Shown here: in pieces, positions 34,036 to 35,109 of the stretch | How the letters are laid out: every line of letters begins with the position of its first letter | Numbering within the stretch: position 1 is the first letter of the stretch | Assembly: GCA_036009105.1 (NCBI GenBank) | Contig: DASYMJ010000358.1 | Location: 1-35,109, forward strand | DNA from: JAFAVZ01 sp036009105 | Lineage (GTDB): Bacteria; Acidobacteriota; Thermoanaerobaculia; Gp7-AA8 | Reading direction: 5' to 3' | DNA: 35,109 nt | Notes under the pieces: generated by a model | What the model was told of the DNA's origin: nothing | The model's database searches: none | What the model saw: the letters and a program-made list of their open reading frames with translations, nothing else | Made by a program: the position numbers and the translations under genes

Positions 34036-34063
34036 AAAAGGACGGCAACGCGGCCGTCCTTTT
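34036..34063. terminator. Bidirectional intrinsic terminator
   Basis: AAAAGGACGGC (34036-34046) pairs fully with GCCGTCCTTTT (34053-34063) around the loop AACGCG. The A-run on the left and T-run on the right give a U-tract in both directions. It lies between the convergent genes ending at 34012 (plus) and 34091 (minus). Confidence 0.88.
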
Positions 34064-34090
34064 CTCTACTGCGCGGTGGTGGTTTGAGGG

Positions 34091-34294
34091 TTACTTCAGG
34101 GTGACGTTCGCCGCCTGCAGACCCTTCGGTCCCTGGACGACGTCGAACTCGACCTGCTGGCCTTCGGGCAGGCTGCGGAAACCCTTGGCCTGGATGGCGG
34201 AGAAATGTACGAAGACATCCTCGCCTCCGTCCATCGTGATGAAACCAAAGCCCTTGGCGTCGTTGAACCACTTCACGGTACCGTTGCTACGCAT
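34091..34294 (-). CDS. cspA: Cold-shock-domain protein (CspA family)
   Basis: 67 residues from the ATG at 34294, the usual CspA length; AAGGAG (34310-34305) is 10 bases upstream. An earlier in-frame ATG would add 11 non-homologous residues. The RNA-binding motifs are KGFGFI (14-19, RNP1) and VFVHF (27-31, RNP2), with the opening SNGTVKWFNDAKGFGFI and the end GPKGLQAANVTLK typical. CspA proteins bind single-stranded RNA and DNA and act as RNA chaperones in the cytoplasm. The gene is monocistronic: a terminator lies beyond it, and about 140 bases separate it from the next gene upstream, room for the long 5' leader common in csp genes. Confidence 0.96.
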   Translation of the reverse strand: MRSNGTVKWFNDAKGFGFITMDGGEDVFVHFSAIQAKGFRSLPEGQQVEFDVVQGPKGLQAANVTLK

Positions 34295-34436
34295 TGCTGG
34301 AAATCTCCTTCGTTGTTGCTGTTTCACGCGGCCTTTGCGCAGCTCCCGTGGCGGCGATCGTCACAGACCACACAGACATTCCGCGATGCATTTGGTAACG
34401 CAAATAACTGTTTGCCCTATTTCCAGAACGCGGCGC
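34295..34436 (-). promoter_or_regulatory. Upstream/leader region of the cold-shock gene
   Basis: This 142-base gap holds AAGGAG at 34310-34305 and, further upstream, an A/T-richer patch around 34395-34420 that stands out against the GC-rich background. A promoter in that patch would give a 5' leader of about 80-100 bases. I see no certain -35/-10 pair and no strong stem-loop, so this is an inference from position. Confidence 0.3.
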
Positions 34437-35109
34437 TTACGATGACATCCGCGTACGCCGCGAGCGCGACAGGGCCACGACCAGCACCAGCAGCACGGCG
34501 CCGATCGCGCCGCGCGTCCCAGTGGCCGCGCTCGCCAGGATGGACGAGGTCTCGCGCCGGGACAGCCGGTCGCCGGTCGTCTCCCAAAGCTCGTGCATCT
34601 TGGTCAGATGCTCGGCCACCGCGTCCACCGCGACGGCATCCCGCAGCGACTGGAGGGTGCAGGTGATGGTCACCGTGTTCCCCTCGTTCTGCAGCCGGTG
34701 GGTGTAGGCGAGGGCGGGCGTGGTCAGGTCGTCCCGGCCCGACTCGATCTCCATCGGCTCCGGCAGATGGAAGGTCACCTTCTGGGTGATGTGCAGCGGA
34801 TAGTCGACCGCCAGCGGCATGGTACGTATCTTCGTGTGCGGCCGGTCGAGGTGCGACTCCAGCTCGCGCGGCTCCCAGGTCCAGGAGCCGTCCGCGAAGA
34901 GGTCGCGCACGGTGTAGCGCTCGGCGACGGTGATCACGTTGCGGGTGCGGTCGTCGCGCACTTCCGGCAGGCCGGCGGCCTCGATGCGCGGCTGATCGGC
35001 GGCCAGCGCGTTAATGCGCTGCCGGGAGAGGTCATCCAGGGACAGCGTGGCCAGCGTGGAGCGCATCGCGTCCGCATCGCCGCCGCTGTAGGTGGAGCGG
35101 ACGAGCAGC
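34437..35109 (-). CDS. C-terminal part of a transglutaminase/DUF3857-type exported protein
   Basis: Open from the right window edge to a stop at 34437, about 224 residues; the N-terminal part lies outside. The visible start, LLVRSTYSGGDADAMR, is the junction after a transglutaminase-like core in DUF3857 proteins. It is followed by the beta-rich tail (VAERYTVRDLF, DYPLHITQKVTFHLPEP, YTHRLQNEGNTVTITCTLQSL). A single transmembrane helix (AIGAVLLVLVVAL) and an SRSRRTR stop-transfer end anchor the C-terminus in the membrane. The call rests on the tail only, so the presence of a catalytic Cys-His-Asp cannot be checked. It is separated from cspA by 142 bases, enough for an independent promoter for cspA. 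Confidence 0.72.
   Translation of the reverse strand, partial: LLVRSTYSGGDADAMRSTLATLSLDDLSRQRINALAADQPRIEAAGLPEVRDDRTRNVITVAERYTVRDLFADGSWTWEPRELESHLDRPHTKIRTMPLAVDYPLHITQKVTFHLPEPMEIESGRDDLTTPALAYTHRLQNEGNTVTITCTLQSLRDAVAVDAVAEHLTKMHELWETTGDRLSRRETSSILASAATGTRGAIGAVLLVLVVALSRSRRTRMSS

Overview
The window is GC-rich, densely coded bacterial DNA from a Gram-negative organism: it has outer-membrane beta-barrels, lipoproteins, a Tat signal and periplasmic c-type cytochromes. The mix resembles uncultured Acidobacteriota, but this is inference; no rRNA or other marker gene is present. I see no tRNA, rRNA, CRISPR array or transposase. No gene-free stretch exceeds 300 bases; the longest are 7894-8056, 34295-34436, 32826-32956 and 30259-30375.

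Layout. 1-3748 (minus): a tightly coupled envelope operon of a secreted PKD-repeat protein, an OmpP1/FadL-like barrel and a secreted protein cut by the window edge. 3776-5410 (minus): an atypical ketoacyl-synthase-like protein. 5495-7893 (plus): a small lipoprotein, an unrecognised helical protein and an S13-type D-Ala-D-Ala carboxypeptidase. 8057-21242: the redox island. Its plus arm encodes a large diheme cytochrome, a pentaheme cytochrome, an outer-membrane barrel, and the [2Fe-2S] and molybdopterin subunits of an isoquinoline/aldehyde-oxidoreductase-type enzyme. Its minus arm, converging on the first, encodes a second large diheme cytochrome, paralogous to the first, and a GMC flavoprotein. 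21346-24181 (plus): a FIST sensor protein and a hybrid histidine kinase, divergent from the minus arm. 24188-27996: serine hydrolase, LOG-family protein, DUF3574 lipoprotein and APC permease. 28030-30258 (minus): PL8 polysaccharide lyase. 30376-32825 (minus): two-gene ABC exporter. 32957-35109: a DUF2993-like envelope protein, a cold-shock protein and the C-terminal part of a transglutaminase/DUF3857-type protein.

How the genes may work together. In the redox island a GMC flavoprotein (alcohol to aldehyde chemistry in the family) and a Tat-exported molybdenum hydroxylase (aldehyde or N-heterocycle oxidation in the family) sit with diheme, pentaheme and porin genes that could accept electrons or, for the MauG/RoxA-like dihemes, carry out oxidative chemistry themselves. 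Both arms have the same 11-base sequence and a similar second box upstream, so they are probably co-regulated. The GMC gene has no ATG, GTG or TTG start that includes its FAD-binding motif; an ATC codon lies at ideal distance from a strong Shine-Dalgarno sequence. Three intergenic palindromes, at 26274-26348, 30298-30371 and 32871-32929, form a second theme; two of them share an identical 12-base core.
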